DNA from: Nonomuraea jiangxiensis | Lineage (GTDB): Bacteria > Actinomycetota > Actinomycetes > Streptosporangiales > Streptosporangiaceae | Assembly (NCBI RefSeq): GCF_900099965.1 | Contig: NZ_FNDJ01000004.1 | Span: 372,001 to 436,000, forward strand | DNA length: 64,000 nucleotides | Direction of reading: 5' to 3' | Shown here: positions 7,704 through 17,037 of the stretch, piece after piece | How the letters are laid out: every line of letters starts with the position of its first letter | Position numbering within the stretch: the stretch's first letter is position 1 | The notes under the pieces: generated by a model | The model's input: the letters and a program-made list of their open reading frames with translations, nothing else | Databases searched by the model: none | What the model was told of the DNA's origin: nothing | Program-made: the position numbers and the translations under genes

Positions 7704-8909
7704 TCAAAGTAGGATCTGTTGGACATAGGACGAGGACGGGTCCTGGACGCCGGGCACCGCGAGGAAGTACCCGCCGCCGAAGGGCGAGATGTAGTCGACC
7801 AGCGGCTCGTCCACCAGGCGCATCTGGACCGCCTCGAACTGCCGGTGCAGGTCCTGCTGGTAGCAGGTGAACAGCAGCCCGACGTCGAGGTTGCCCACCT
7901 CGTCCACGCCCCGGTCGTAGTTGAAGCTGCGGCGCAGGATGCGGCTGCCGTCCGTCTGCGGCGTGCGCGGGTTCGCCCGCCTGATGTGGCTGCCGGGCGG
8001 GATCACCTTGCCCACCGGGTCCAGCTCGTACCGGGGCACGTCCTGTTCGCGGGTGCCGTCCAGGGGCGCGCCGGTGTCCCTGGCCCGGCCGAACATCTGC
8101 TCCTGCTCGCTGATCCCCACCCGGTCCCAGAACTCCACCAGCATCCGGATCAGCCGGTAGACGACGTAGCTGCCGCCCGTGCTCCACGAGGTCTCCGGCT
8201 TGTCATCCCGGATCCACACCAGCCGGTCCATCTCGGCGGCGTTCCTGCTGTCGGGGTTGGCGATGCCGTCCTTGAACCCCATGAGGTTGCGCGGCGTGCC
8301 GCTCGGCCGGGGCGGGCTGGTGAACCCGTTCATGCGCCAGCGCACCTGCATGGCGCCGCGCGTGTGCCGGGCGAGGTCGCGCAGCGCGTGCAGGACGGTG
8401 TCGTCGTCGTCCGCCTCCAGTTGCAGGCTGAGGTCGCCATGGCACCAGGCCGGGTCCAGGTCGTCGTTGGGGAAGACCGGCATCCGGACCAGGCCGGCCG
8501 GCTTGCGCGAGGCCAGGCCGTACCGGTCGTCGAAGAGCGAGGCGCCGAGGCCCAGGGTGACCGTCAGGGCCCCGGGGGGCACGCTCGGCCCGAGGATGCC
8601 CGAGTCGGCGGGCGGCGCGGTGATGCCCAGCTCCGGTGGGAGGCCGCCGGTGATCAGGGCGCGCGCCCGGTCGGTGAGCGTGCGGAACAGCTCCTTCAGC
8701 TCGCCCTTGCCGTCGGCGATGACGTCGAAGGCCACGACGATCGCCCTGCGCCGCGGGGCGTTGAGGATCCCGGCCTGGTGGGGACCGTGGAAGCCTGGCA
8801 CCGCCGGCACGGCCGCCGCCGGCATCGCGGGCGCCGCTGTGGCGGCGGCGCCGGCGATGCCGGTGGCCAGCGCGCCGGTGAGGAATGTCCTGCGGTTGTA
8901 GCCGCTCAC
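7704..8909 (-). CDS. efeB: Dye-decolourising heme peroxidase EfeB (Tat-exported)
   Basis: A 401-residue DyP-type peroxidase of the EfeB class. A twin-arginine signal ([19 protein letters not shown]) directs export of the folded, heme-loaded enzyme. The distal motif GFKDG (catalytic Asp) and the proximal [12 protein letters not shown] (heme-ligand His) are both intact. EfeB is proposed to oxidise ferrous iron or act on heme during iron uptake outside the membrane. Its ATG at 8909 overlaps the efeO stop by four bases (ATGA), so the two are translationally coupled. Confidence 0.9.
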   Translation of the reverse strand: MSGYNRRTFLTGALATGIAGAAATAAPAMPAAAVPAVPGFHGPHQAGILNAPRRRAIVVAFDVIADGKGELKELFRTLTDRARALITGGLPPELGITAPPADSGILGPSVPPGALTVTLGLGASLFDDRYGLASRKPAGLVRMPVFPNDDLDPAWCHGDLSLQLEADDDDTVLHALRDLARHTRGAMQVRWRMNGFTSPPRPSGTPRNLMGFKDGIANPDSRNAAEMDRLVWIRDDKPETSWSTGGSYVVYRLIRMLVEFWDRVGISEQEQMFGRARDTGAPLDGTREQDVPRYELDPVGKVIPPGSHIRRANPRTPQTDGSRILRRSFNYDRGVDEVGNLDVGLLFTCYQQDLHRQFEAVQMRLVDEPLVDYISPFGGGYFLAVPGVQDPSSSYVQQILL

Positions 8910-10090
8910 TTCGTCCGCCTCGGGAAGAGAATTTCGGCGATCGGGGCCAGCTCCTCCAGCAGGCCGCCGACCGCGCCGTTGATGGGTTGGCGGACCCGGG
9001 GGGCCAGCCGGTCGACGGGGGTCCAGGTGTCGCCGTGGTGCTGGGCCGCGAGCAGCGCGTCCACCTGGTCCAGGTGCTCGTCCACCTGCTTCATCGCGGG
9101 GTAGCGGTCTTCGAGCAGCGGCCGCAGCACGCCGAGGGTCTCGCGGGTGCCCTGAACGTTGGCGGCGGCGGTGGCGAGGGTGGTGCCGCTGCCCTGGTCG
9201 GAGCGGCCGGTCAGCTCGAACCGCAGGGTGTTCTCCAGGATCTCGTGCGCGCGCAGGGGCAGGTCGCCGGGTTCGAGCCGCTGGTCGGGGAAGTCGTCGT
9301 CCAGCGCCTTGACGTCCTTGAGCAGGCGGTCGGCGATCGGGCGCAGCCTCTCGGCGGACTCACCGTGCCACAGTCCGTACTCGACCCGGTGCAGGCCGGT
9401 GAAGTCCTTGTCGTGGACGCCGCCGGGCAACCCGGCCGGATGCCCGTTGATCGCCCCGTCGAACTCGCCGAAGGTGCCGTACGCGGAACCGAGGCTCTCG
9501 TAGGCCAGGTGGGCGGGCAGCCACGCCTTCCTGGCGGCGGCCAGATCGCCCCGGTCCACCGCCCGGGTCAGCGTTCTGGTCCTGGCCAGCAGGGTCTTCA
9601 GCCCGCTGGAGACGTACGCGCTGTAGGCCTTCGCCGGGGCGAACAGGTCGGCGTAGGAGACCGGGATGATGGCCGGCCCGCCGGTGCCGGTCCCGGTGAC
9701 GGTGACCGACGGGCCGACGATCGGATCGCGCTCGTCGATCTCGCACCGGATGGCGTACGTACCTTGGGCCAGGCTGACCGACATGGGCCGGGTCACCCCC
9801 GGGCCCAGCCCTTCCACCTCGGCGTGCACGGCGCCCCCGGGCACCTCGATGAGATCGGCCCCCGAGGGGGCGTCCCCGGTGTTGGAGAGCATGAGAGTCA
9901 GCCGCCCGGCGTGCGGGTTCGTCCAGCCCTCGCCGCAGTGGCTCGCCGAGACCTGGACCACGGGATCGGCGCCGGGGGGCGTGGACGTCCGTGGCGGGGA
10001 GGAAGCGTGCTCGTCGGCTCCGGCCGTCGTGCATCCCGTCACGAGGAGCAGGCACGCGAGGATCGCCGCGCCCGGCCGGCTGAATTCCAC
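8906..10090 (-). CDS. efeO: Iron-uptake lipoprotein EfeO (cupredoxin-like domain plus M75 domain)
   Basis: A 394-residue lipoprotein with a lipobox ending LLLVTGC, an N-terminal cupredoxin-like domain (about residues 40-140) and a C-terminal EfeO/M75 helical domain with the HxxE motif in HLAYE and the conserved LHRVEYGLW. EfeO binds iron outside the membrane and works with the EfeU permease and EfeB peroxidase. GTG 10090 (GGGAG seven bases upstream) is preferred to the longer start at 10129 because it places the signal sequence correctly. No efeU gene is present nearby; the flanking genes belong to other pathways. Confidence 0.88.
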   Translation of the reverse strand: MEFSRPGAAILACLLLVTGCTTAGADEHASSPPRTSTPPGADPVVQVSASHCGEGWTNPHAGRLTLMLSNTGDAPSGADLIEVPGGAVHAEVEGLGPGVTRPMSVSLAQGTYAIRCEIDERDPIVGPSVTVTGTGTGGPAIIPVSYADLFAPAKAYSAYVSSGLKTLLARTRTLTRAVDRGDLAAARKAWLPAHLAYESLGSAYGTFGEFDGAINGHPAGLPGGVHDKDFTGLHRVEYGLWHGESAERLRPIADRLLKDVKALDDDFPDQRLEPGDLPLRAHEILENTLRFELTGRSDQGSGTTLATAAANVQGTRETLGVLRPLLEDRYPAMKQVDEHLDQVDALLAAQHHGDTWTPVDRLAPRVRQPINGAVGGLLEELAPIAEILFPRRTK

Positions 10091-10278
10091 GATCTTTCTC
10101 CCGGACGATTCGCCATAAAAAGGGCACATGCATGCTAGTCACACCATGTCTCGCACATTCGCCCAGGCCATGACATGTGGCAGCATGTTCACGGAGCGCT
10201 CACCGGGCGTTCCCCTCGTTTCCGGGAGCCGTTGGAGAGGCGCTCGCCTGCCGCGCGGGCGGGCGTACCACCACCGAC

Positions 10279-10298
10279 GACCCGCCGCGGGGCGGGTC
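10279..10298. other. 8-bp hairpin in the efeO/paaR intergenic region
   Basis: GACCCGCC and GGCGGGTC pair perfectly around a GCGG loop, 63 bp before the TetR gene. Since both neighbouring genes point away from here, it is not a normal gene-end terminator and could be a 5' leader structure of the TetR mRNA or a binding site. Confidence 0.35.
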
Positions 10299-10360
10299 CT
10301 GGGACTTCCAGTCGTACGGCTTAGTCAGCGGGGGGTGACGGCGCGTGAGATGCTGCGAGG

Positions 10361-10990
10361 GTGAGAGCGACTGAGCAGGCCGAGCCGGCCCCCCGCCGCC
10401 GGCGCGGTCGTCCCGGCCATGACCAGTCGGCGATCCTGCGCGCGGCGGTCGAGCTGTTCAACCGGCGCGGCTACGACGCCACGAGCATGGGCGACCTGGC
10501 CAAGGAGCTGGGGCTGACCAAGCCGGCCATCTACTACCACGTCACCAGCAAGGAGCAACTGCTCGGCCAGGCCCTGGACGACGCGCTCGACGAGCTCACC
10601 TCCGTCGTGACCGAGGCGTCCACGGAGCGGGCCGGGGTGACCGCCTACCAGCGGCTGCGCGAGGTGGTGCGGCGCAGCGTCGAGGTGCTGGTGGCGCACC
10701 AGCAGTCCGTCACGCTCCTGCTGCGGGTGCGCGGCAACAGCGAGGTCGAGCTGGCGGCACTGAGCCGGCGGCGCTGGCTCGACGACCGCCTGGCCGCGCT
10801 CGTCGCCGACGCCGTCGCCGAGGGGTCGCTGCGCGACGACGTGCCGCCGGCGCTGGTGAGCCGGCTGCTGTTCGGCATGGTGAACTCCCTGGTCGAGTGG
10901 TATCGGGCAGAGGGGGCCTACGACCAGGCGATGGTCGCCGACGCGATCACCACGATCGCCTTCGACGGCCTGGCCCGCCACGAGTCCTGA
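10361..10990 (+). CDS. paaR: TetR-family regulator, probably PaaR of the phenylacetate genes
   Basis: A 209-residue TetR-family protein. Its N-terminal HTH includes ILRAAVELFNRRGYDATSMG and the recognition helix region LGLTKPAIYYHVTSKEQLL, followed by a helical ligand domain. Its position, convergent with the paaABCDE operon and separated from paaE by 26 bp, suggests it is PaaR, the repressor released by phenylacetyl-CoA in related actinobacteria; that identity is inferred from location. The likely operator is the palindrome between paaA and paaZ. The GTG start at 10361 lies next to GAGG with poor spacing, so the start is slightly uncertain. Confidence 0.75.
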   Translation: MRATEQAEPAPRRRRGRPGHDQSAILRAAVELFNRRGYDATSMGDLAKELGLTKPAIYYHVTSKEQLLGQALDDALDELTSVVTEASTERAGVTAYQRLREVVRRSVEVLVAHQQSVTLLLRVRGNSEVELAALSRRRWLDDRLAALVADAVAEGSLRDDVPPALVSRLLFGMVNSLVEWYRAEGAYDQAMVADAITTIAFDGLARHES

Positions 10991-10996
10991 GCCGTT

Positions 10997-11014
10997 CCGC
11001 CCACCTACGGGCGG
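10997..11014. terminator. Bidirectional hairpin between paaR and paaE
   Basis: CCGCCC and GGGCGG form a six-bp stem with an ACCTAC loop, extendable by wobble pairs. It fills the 26-bp gap between the convergent stop codons and could serve both genes. Confidence 0.5.
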
Positions 11015-11016
11015 GG

Positions 11017-12099
11017 TCAGGCGTCGTAGTCGACGGTCACCTGCTCACCGACCGGATAGGACTGGCAGGTCAGGACGAACCCGGCGGCCGTCTCGGCCGG
11101 TTCGAGCGCGTAGTTGCGGCGCATGTCGACCTCCCCCGCGCGGACGACGGCGCGGCACGTCCCGCAGACGCCGCCCTTGCAGGCGAACGGCAGGTCGCCG
11201 CGGGTGGCCTGGGCGCCGTCGAGGAGCGTCGTCTCGCGGGAGACGGTGGCGGTCGTCCGCAGGCCGTCGAGGACGACGGTCAGCTCGGTGGTCGCGCCGG
11301 GGACCTCGCCCGCGGCCCGGCGGGGCGGGGACGGCGGGGCGTCGGCGTAGAAGAGCTCGACGTGTACGCGGTCCGCCGGAACCCCGAGGCCGGCCAGCAC
11401 CGGCCGGGCACTCTCGACCAGTTGGAGCGGCCCGCACAGCCAGACGTGGTCGAACACCTCGACGGGGACGAGGCAGGTGAGCAGCCGGCGCAGCCGGTCG
11501 CCGTCGAGCCGCCCGGACAGCAGCTCGACGTCGCGTGGCTCGCGCGAGAGCGTGTGCACGATCTGGAGCCGGGGGCCGTAGCGGTTCTTCAGGTCGCCGA
11601 GCTCCTCCGTGAACATGACGGTACGGCTGGTCCGGTTGCCGTACAGGAGCGAGACCTGGGCGCCGGGGTGGGTGAGCACCGTCGAGGCGACCGACAACAT
11701 CGGGGTGATGCCGGAGCCGGCGGCGACGCACAGGTGCCGCTCGCCCGCCTCCGGGTCGGCCTGCCAGGAGCCGGTGGGTGGCTGGACCTCGATCCGGGTG
11801 CCCGGCCCGACCTCGCGCACCAGCCAGGAGGAGAACAGCCCGCCGGGGATCTCGCGGACGCCGATGCGCGGCGCCGAGCCGGCCGGGGCGCAGATCGAGT
11901 ACGAGCGGCGGTGCTCGCGGCCGTCGATGACGCGGCGCAGGGTGAGCGACTGCCCGGCTCGGAAGGCGTACACGTCGCGCAGTTCGTCCGGGACGGCGAA
12001 CGTGATGGCGGCGGCGTCCTCGCACAACCGGTCCACGGCCGCCACGGTCAGCGGATGGAACACGGCGGCCCTCGACGGCGCGGACGCGAGCGTGGTCAT
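11017..12099 (-). CDS. paaE: Phenylacetyl-CoA epoxidase reductase subunit PaaE
   Basis: A 360-residue flavin reductase that passes electrons from NADPH to the PaaAC oxygenase. Order of domains: FAD-binding barrel with REHRRSYSIC (residues about 60-70), NAD-binding domain with AAGSGITPMLS and WLCGP, and a C-terminal plant-type [2Fe-2S] domain with CKGGVCGTCR plus a last Cys in LTCQSYP. It is the last gene of the paaABCDE operon, separated from paaD by one base. The ATG at 12099 is followed by the typical FHPLTVAAVDRLCEDA start. Confidence 0.92.
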   Translation of the reverse strand: MTTLASAPSRAAVFHPLTVAAVDRLCEDAAAITFAVPDELRDVYAFRAGQSLTLRRVIDGREHRRSYSICAPAGSAPRIGVREIPGGLFSSWLVREVGPGTRIEVQPPTGSWQADPEAGERHLCVAAGSGITPMLSVASTVLTHPGAQVSLLYGNRTSRTVMFTEELGDLKNRYGPRLQIVHTLSREPRDVELLSGRLDGDRLRRLLTCLVPVEVFDHVWLCGPLQLVESARPVLAGLGVPADRVHVELFYADAPPSPPRRAAGEVPGATTELTVVLDGLRTTATVSRETTLLDGAQATRGDLPFACKGGVCGTCRAVVRAGEVDMRRNYALEPAETAAGFVLTCQSYPVGEQVTVDYDA

Positions 12100-12100
12100 G

Positions 12101-12694
12101 TCATATCTCCTTGACGTGCTCGAACGGTTCGAGGCAGCCGGCGCAGCGGTAGAGGGCCTTGCAGGCGGTGGCGCCGAACTCCGAGCTGAGCTCGGTGGCC
12201 GGGGAGCCGCAGCGAGGGCAGGGCGGCGCGGTCCTGGCCGGGCCGAGCGTGAGCGGCACCGGCCCGGTCCGCCGGGGGGCGGGGCCCGGCGCCGAGAGCC
12301 CGGCCGCGCGCAGGGCGGCCCGGCCGCGTTCGGAGATCCAGTCGCTGGACCAGGGCGGATCCAGGACGACGCGCACCTCGACGCGGGGGAAGCCGGCGTC
12401 GTTCAGCCGGTGGACGAGGTCGTCGCGCATGGTCGCCATGGCCGGGCAGCCGCTGTAGGTCGGCGTGATCGAGGCCACGACGACCTCGGCGCCGCCCGCC
12501 TCCCGCACCACCTCGACGCCGCGCAGCACGCCGAGGTCGGCGAGGGTGAGCATCGGCATCTCGGGATCCCGCACCTGCCCGGCCACCTCGGCGGCGCGCC
12601 GGCCGGATTCGGGGTGGCGCTCCCGACCGGCGATCTCGGCGGCGCGCCGGTCGGCGACCACCGGCTCCGGGTCGCGCTCCCGTCCGGTGTTCAC
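12101..12694 (-). CDS. paaD: Phenylacetyl-CoA epoxidase maturation protein PaaD
   Basis: A 197-residue member of the PaaD/MIP18 (DUF59) family thought to help assemble the metal centre of the epoxidase complex. The core starts at DPEMPMLTLADLGVLRGVEV and contains TPTYSGCPAM; the C-terminus is a zinc-ribbon with CPRCG and CAGCLEPF. The GTG start at 12694 overlaps the paaC stop as GTGA. The first about 45 residues are extended relative to usual PaaD proteins by repeats of a GRERxPE...RRAAE(I/V)A unit, apparently a tandem duplication of the normal N-terminus. Confidence 0.88.
   Translation of the reverse strand: MNTGRERDPEPVVADRRAAEIAGRERHPESGRRAAEVAGQVRDPEMPMLTLADLGVLRGVEVVREAGGAEVVVASITPTYSGCPAMATMRDDLVHRLNDAGFPRVEVRVVLDPPWSSDWISERGRAALRAAGLSAPGPAPRRTGPVPLTLGPARTAPPCPRCGSPATELSSEFGATACKALYRCAGCLEPFEHVKEI
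12553..12685 (-). repeat. Imperfect tandem repeat at the 5' end of paaD
   Basis: Two copies and a partial third of a roughly 48-57-bp unit encode GRERDPEP..DRRAAEIA, GRERHPESGRRAAEVA and GQVRDPEMP. The DNA copies share long stretches such as CTCGGCGGCGCGCCGG (plus strand). It lengthens the N-terminus of PaaD without breaking the frame. Confidence 0.6.
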
Positions 12695-13608
12695 CAGCGC
12701 CCGCTCGGGTGTGCGCGGGCGACCACCTGCATTTCGGCGAGCAGCAGGCTCAGCGCCTCGGTGTGCGCGCCGTCGCGGCCCGTACGCTCCCCGGCCCCGG
12801 CCAGCGGCGGCCGTGCGGGGCGCTCGACCCCACTGGCGGCGAGCACCTGGTCGAGGACGGCGTCCACCTCCTCCCGCAGGAACGCGGGGTCCACGCCGAC
12901 CCCCGCCGAGGCCAGGGAACGTTCGACGGGGTGCGCGGTGACCAGTTCCGCCCACAGCGGGAACAGAGCGTCGAGGGCGGCCAGCAGCCTGCGGCGCGAC
13001 TCCTCGGTGCCGCGCGCCAGGGTGAGGAACCAGCGCCCGGCCCAGTCACGGTGGTAGGCGACCTCCTTGACGCCCTTGGCCGCCACCGCCGCCAGCACGT
13101 GGTCCCGGCTCGTACGCAACCGCTCCAGCAGCGCGAGCCGCGCCACCGAGAACAGCAGCAGGCGGACCACGACATGCCCGAAGTCACCGTTGGCCACCTC
13201 GGCCAGGCGTACGTTGCGGAAGTCCCGGTCCTCGCGGAAGAAGGCCAGCGCGTCCTCCGGCGGCACCGGCGAGCCCGCGGGCAGGGCGGGCACCACGCCC
13301 GGGTCGGCGGCGGCCGCCCGCGCCAGCAGCAGCCGAGCCTGCCCGAGGAGGTCGAGGGCGACGTTCGCCAGCGCGATGTCCTCTTCGAGGTCGGGCGCGC
13401 GGCTGCACCACTCCGACAGGCGCTGCGACATGATCAGGGCGTCGTCGCCCAGCATCAGGCAGTACGCGGCCAGCTCGGCGGGGTCCACGCCGTCCGGTGT
13501 CGTGGTGTCCACGCCGGCCAGCGGGTCCTCGAAGTCGGTGCCGAAGGCCCACTGGGAGGAGTCGCCGCCGAGCAGGCCGTCGAAGATGCTGCCATGGTCA
13601 TCGCTCAT
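12691..13608 (-). CDS. paaC: Phenylacetyl-CoA epoxidase structural subunit PaaC
   Basis: A 305-residue ferritin-like helical protein that pairs with PaaA in the ring-epoxidising complex and does not itself hold the di-iron site. Recognisable blocks are LAAYCLMLGDDALIMSQRLS, EDIALANVALDLLGQARLLL and VKEVAYHRDWAGRWFLTLA. It lies between paaB (7-bp gap) and paaD (GTGA overlap). Confidence 0.9.
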   Translation of the reverse strand: MSDDHGSIFDGLLGGDSSQWAFGTDFEDPLAGVDTTTPDGVDPAELAAYCLMLGDDALIMSQRLSEWCSRAPDLEEDIALANVALDLLGQARLLLARAAAADPGVVPALPAGSPVPPEDALAFFREDRDFRNVRLAEVANGDFGHVVVRLLLFSVARLALLERLRTSRDHVLAAVAAKGVKEVAYHRDWAGRWFLTLARGTEESRRRLLAALDALFPLWAELVTAHPVERSLASAGVGVDPAFLREEVDAVLDQVLAASGVERPARPPLAGAGERTGRDGAHTEALSLLLAEMQVVARAHPSGRW

Positions 13609-13615
13609 CGTGCTC

Positions 13616-13909
13616 TCACATGTGCGGGACGTCGTCGGGGATGTCGTAGAACGTCGGATGCCGGTAGACCTTGTCGCCGCTCGGCGCGAACAGCGGGTCC
13701 TTCTCGTCCGGGCTGGAGGCGGCGATCGCGTCGGCCCGTACGACCCAGATGCTGACCCCCTCGTTGCGCCTGGTGTAGACGTCGCGGGCGTGCCGCAGGG
13801 CCATGGCGTCGTCCGGGGCGTGCAGCGATCCGACGTGCACGTGGTTGAGGCCGCGCTTGCCGCGCACGAACACCTCGTAGAGCGGCCACTCCCGCCGGTC
13901 GGCGCTCAT
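13616..13909 (-). CDS. paaB: Phenylacetyl-CoA epoxidase subunit PaaB
   Basis: A 97-residue protein, the normal size for PaaB. It starts [20 protein letters not shown] and continues [20 protein letters not shown] and [13 protein letters not shown], which is the signature of the family. PaaB bridges the PaaAC units. The ATG at 13909 overlaps the paaA stop as ATGA. Confidence 0.92.
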   Translation of the reverse strand: MSADRREWPLYEVFVRGKRGLNHVHVGSLHAPDDAMALRHARDVYTRRNEGVSIWVVRADAIAASSPDEKDPLFAPSGDKVYRHPTFYDIPDDVPHM

Positions 13910-14868
13910 CGCCCGCCCTCCCCGGCCGACCGCCGCGCGAACGCCGTGGCCGCCTCGCGCACCCACGCGCCCTCCTCGTGCGCGGCCCTGCGATGGGCCA
14001 CCCGCTGCGCGTTGCACGGCCCCTCGCCCCTGATGACCGCGGCGAACTCCGCCCAGTCCGGCTCGCCGAAGTCGTGGGCGCCGCGTTCGGCGTTCCAGCG
14101 CAGGTCGGGATCGGGCAGCGTGACGCCGAGCGCCTTCGCCTGCGGGACCGTCATGTCCACGAACTTCTGCCGCAGCTCGTCGTTGGAGTTGCGCTTGATG
14201 CCCCAGGCCATCGAGCGTTCGCTGTTGGGCGACTGGGCGTCCGGCGGGCCGAACATCATCAGCACCGGCCACCAGAACCGGTCGACCGACTCCTGGACCA
14301 TGGCGCGCTGCTCGTCGGTGCCGCGCATCATCGTCATGAGCAGCTCGTAGCCCTGCCGCTGGTGGAAGGACTCCTCCTTGCAGATGCGGATCATGGCACG
14401 GCCGTACGGGCCGTAGGAGGTGCGGCAGAGCGGCACCTGGTTGCAGATCGCGGCCCCGTCCACCAGCCAGCCGATGGTGCCGACGTCGGCGTAGGACAGC
14501 GTCGGGTAGTTGAAGATGGAGGAATACTTCTGCCGGCCGGCGAGCAGCAGGTCGGTCAGCTCGGCGCGGGAGACGCCGAGGGTCTCGCACGCCGCATACA
14601 GATACAGGCCGTGACCGGCCTCGTCCTGCACCTTCGCCAGCAGGATCGCCTTGCGGCGCAGCGACGGCGCGCGGCTGATCCAGTCGCCCTCCGGCTGCAT
14701 GCCGATGATCTCGGAGTGCGCGTGCTGGGCGATCTGGCGTACGAGGGTGCTGCGGTAGGCGTCCGGCATCCAGTCCCGCGGCTCGATGCGGTCGCGGCGC
14801 GCGATGGTCGCGTCGAACGCGGCCTGCAGCCGTTCTTCCTGGTCCGGCTCCGCTGGGATGGCGGTCAT
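13906..14868 (-). CDS. paaA: Phenylacetyl-CoA 1,2-epoxidase catalytic subunit PaaA
   Basis: A 320-residue di-iron oxygenase subunit that epoxidises the aromatic ring of phenylacetyl-CoA. Iron ligands are visible in [10 protein letters not shown] (ExxH) and [11 protein letters not shown] (second ExxH). The conserved substrate-side stretches [19 protein letters not shown] and [20 protein letters not shown] are intact. ATG 14868 is chosen over 14943 because CGGAGGAAAC sits directly upstream. First gene of paaABCDE; the ligase paaK and the downstream beta-oxidation genes paaG/H/J are not in the window. Confidence 0.93.
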   Translation of the reverse strand: MTAIPAEPDQEERLQAAFDATIARRDRIEPRDWMPDAYRSTLVRQIAQHAHSEIIGMQPEGDWISRAPSLRRKAILLAKVQDEAGHGLYLYAACETLGVSRAELTDLLLAGRQKYSSIFNYPTLSYADVGTIGWLVDGAAICNQVPLCRTSYGPYGRAMIRICKEESFHQRQGYELLMTMMRGTDEQRAMVQESVDRFWWPVLMMFGPPDAQSPNSERSMAWGIKRNSNDELRQKFVDMTVPQAKALGVTLPDPDLRWNAERGAHDFGEPDWAEFAAVIRGEGPCNAQRVAHRRAAHEEGAWVREAATAFARRSAGEGGR

Positions 14869-14890
14869 GTTTCCTCCGAGGCGGGCATAT

Positions 14891-14912
14891 TTACTTATCG
14901 CTCGGTCAGTAA
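14891..14912. promoter_or_regulatory. Putative PaaR (TetR-type) operator between paaA and paaZ
   Basis: A 22-bp imperfect palindrome with outer arms TTACT / AGTAA and inner half-sites around CG-CT-CG, including CGGTC. It lies in the 99-bp gap between the divergent paaA and paaZ starts, 22 bp from paaA and 55 bp from paaZ. A single TetR-family repressor bound here could shut both operons. Confidence 0.65.
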
Positions 14913-14967
14913 TACCGTGACACGGGTGGAGGTCTTCGCGCAACAGGTCGCGGGGAAAGGGGACAGC

Positions 14968-17013
14968 GTGAGCGCACTGCTGGAGAGCTACGCCGCCGGA
15001 CGATGGTTCCGGGCGGCCGACGATGGTGAACCGCTGCTCGACGCCGCCACGGGCGAGGAGGTCGGGCGGATCTCAAGCCGGGGCCTGGACGTCGCGGCCA
15101 TGGTCCGGTACGCCCGGGAGACCGGCGGACCGGCCCTGCGAGCCCTGACCTTCCACGAACGGGCGGCCCTGCTCAAGGCGCTGGCCAAACACCTGCTGGA
15201 GGGCAAGGAGGAGCTGTACGCGCTGTCCGTACGCACCGGCGCGACCGCCCGCGACACCGCGATCGACGTGGACGGCGGCATCGGCACCCTGTTCAGCTAC
15301 GCGAGCAAGGGGGTTCGCGAGCTGCCGAACGACACGGTCTTCCTCGACGGCGGCCTGGAGCGCCTGGGCAAGGGCGGCACCTTCGTCGGCCAGCACCTCT
15401 ACACCTCCCGGCCGGGCGTGGCGGTCCAGATCAACGCCTTCAACTTCCCGGTCTGGGGCATGCTGGAGAAGCTCGGCCCGGCCTTCCTCGCCGGGCTGCC
15501 GTCGATCGTCAAGCCCGCGGGCCAGACCGCCTACCTCGCCGAGGCCGCCGTCCGGCAGATCATCCAGTCGGGGATCCTGCCCGAGGGGTCGCTCCAGCTC
15601 CTCGCCGGTGGTGCGGGCGGGCTGCTCGACGAGCTGACGGTCCAGGACTCCGTCGACTTCACCGGCTCGGCGCACACCGCGGGGGTGCTGCGCCGCCACC
15701 CGAACGTGCTCGACGGCGGCGTCCTGCTCGGCGTCGAGGCCGACTCGCTCAACTGTTCGATCCTCGGCCCCGACGTACGGCCGGAGGATCCGGAGTTCGG
15801 ACTGTTCGTCAAGGGCGTCGTCACCGAGATGACGGTCAAGGCCGGACAGAAGTGCACGGCCATCCGCCGCGTGCTCGTTCCCGAGGCGCTGGCCGGCACG
15901 GTGGTCGAGGCGCTGTCCGCCCGCCTGGCGAAGGTGACCGTGGGCGACCCGCGCAACCCGGAGGTGCGGATGGGCGCGCTCGCCAGCCTCGGCCAGCGCG
16001 ACGAGGTCCGCAAGGCCGTCGAGACGCTGCGCGCGAGCGCGGAGATCGTCGCCGGTGACCCCGGGGGCGGCCCCGTGCTCGACGGCGATCCCGAGCGCGG
16101 CGCCTTCATGACCCCGCTCCTGCTGCGCGCCCGTCCCGGGGCCACCGAGCCGCACGACGTGGAGCCGTTCGGCCCGGTGGCCACCGTGCTCGCCTACAAC
16201 GGTGTCGAGCAGGCCGTCGCCCTGGCCGCCCGGGGCCGGGGCAGCCTCGTCGCCTCCGTCGCCACCCATGACCCGGACGTCGCCCGGTCCGTCGTGCTCG
16301 GGCTCGCGCCGTGGCACGGCCGGGTGCTCGTACTGGACCGGGACGACGCCCAGGAGTCCACCGGGCACGGCTCTCCGCTGCCCGTGCTCGTGCACGGCGG
16401 TCCCGGCCGGGCCGGTGGCGGTGAGGAGCTCGGCGGCATCCGCGGGGTGCTGCACCACATGCAGCGCACCGCCGTCCAGGCCTCTCCCGACCTGCTCACC
16501 GCCGTCACCGGCCGCTGGACGACCGGGGCCGCGCGCATCGACCCGGGGGTGCACCCCTTCCGCAAGTCCCTGGCCGAGCTGCGCATCGGCGACACGATCA
16601 GCTCCGCGCGGCGTACGGTCTCCACCGCCGACATCGACCACTTCGCCGAGTTCACCGGGGACACCTTCTACGCGCACACCGACCCCGCCGCCGCCGCGCG
16701 CAACCCGCTGTTCGGCGGCATCGTCGCCCACGGCTACCTGGTCGTGTCGCTGGCCGCCGGCCTCTTCGTCGATCCGGCCCCCGGGCCCGTCCTGGCCAAC
16801 TTCGGGGTGGACGCCCTGCGCTTCCTGACCCCCGTCAAGGCCGGTGACGCCATCGCCGTGACGCTGACGGTCAAGCAGATCACCCCGCGCAGCGGCGCGG
16901 ACTACGGCGAGGTCCGCTGGGACGCCGTCGTGACCAACCAGGAGGACCGGCCGGTCGCCACGTACGACGTGCTCACTCTGGTCGCCAAGACCTGGCCCCA
17001 GAACGCCCGGTGA
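14968..17013 (+). CDS. paaZ: Bifunctional oxepin-CoA hydrolase / semialdehyde dehydrogenase PaaZ
   Basis: A 681-residue fusion enzyme for ring cleavage in phenylacetate degradation. Residues about 1-520 are an aldehyde dehydrogenase ([20 protein letters not shown], catalytic Cys in [11 protein letters not shown]) that oxidises the semialdehyde product. Residues about 540-681 are an R-hydratase/MaoC domain ([34 protein letters not shown]) that opens oxepin-CoA. GTG 14968 has AAGGGG about nine bases upstream; the open frame extends far further left but only as antisense to paaA. Divergent from paaABCDE and probably under the same operator. Confidence 0.93.
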   Translation: MSALLESYAAGRWFRAADDGEPLLDAATGEEVGRISSRGLDVAAMVRYARETGGPALRALTFHERAALLKALAKHLLEGKEELYALSVRTGATARDTAIDVDGGIGTLFSYASKGVRELPNDTVFLDGGLERLGKGGTFVGQHLYTSRPGVAVQINAFNFPVWGMLEKLGPAFLAGLPSIVKPAGQTAYLAEAAVRQIIQSGILPEGSLQLLAGGAGGLLDELTVQDSVDFTGSAHTAGVLRRHPNVLDGGVLLGVEADSLNCSILGPDVRPEDPEFGLFVKGVVTEMTVKAGQKCTAIRRVLVPEALAGTVVEALSARLAKVTVGDPRNPEVRMGALASLGQRDEVRKAVETLRASAEIVAGDPGGGPVLDGDPERGAFMTPLLLRARPGATEPHDVEPFGPVATVLAYNGVEQAVALAARGRGSLVASVATHDPDVARSVVLGLAPWHGRVLVLDRDDAQESTGHGSPLPVLVHGGPGRAGGGEELGGIRGVLHHMQRTAVQASPDLLTAVTGRWTTGAARIDPGVHPFRKSLAELRIGDTISSARRTVSTADIDHFAEFTGDTFYAHTDPAAAARNPLFGGIVAHGYLVVSLAAGLFVDPAPGPVLANFGVDALRFLTPVKAGDAIAVTLTVKQITPRSGADYGEVRWDAVVTNQEDRPVATYDVLTLVAKTWPQNAR

Positions 17014-17022
17014 GGTGCCGCG

Positions 17023-17037
17023 CCCCCGAGCCGGGGG
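17023..17037. terminator. Short hairpin between paaZ and the ROK gene
   Basis: CCCCCG and CGGGGG pair around AGC in the 24-bp space between two convergent stop codons. Stem six bp, no U-tract. Confidence 0.45.

Noticed and set aside
10091..10360. A tRNA, iron box or riboswitch between efeO and the TetR gene
   Set aside because: No cloverleaf, no Fur/IdeR-type palindrome and no riboswitch motif could be recognised; only one small hairpin is supported.
11045..12025. A 326-codon frame overlapping paaE on the same strand
   Set aside because: Arg/Pro-rich shadow of the real paaE frame with no motifs.
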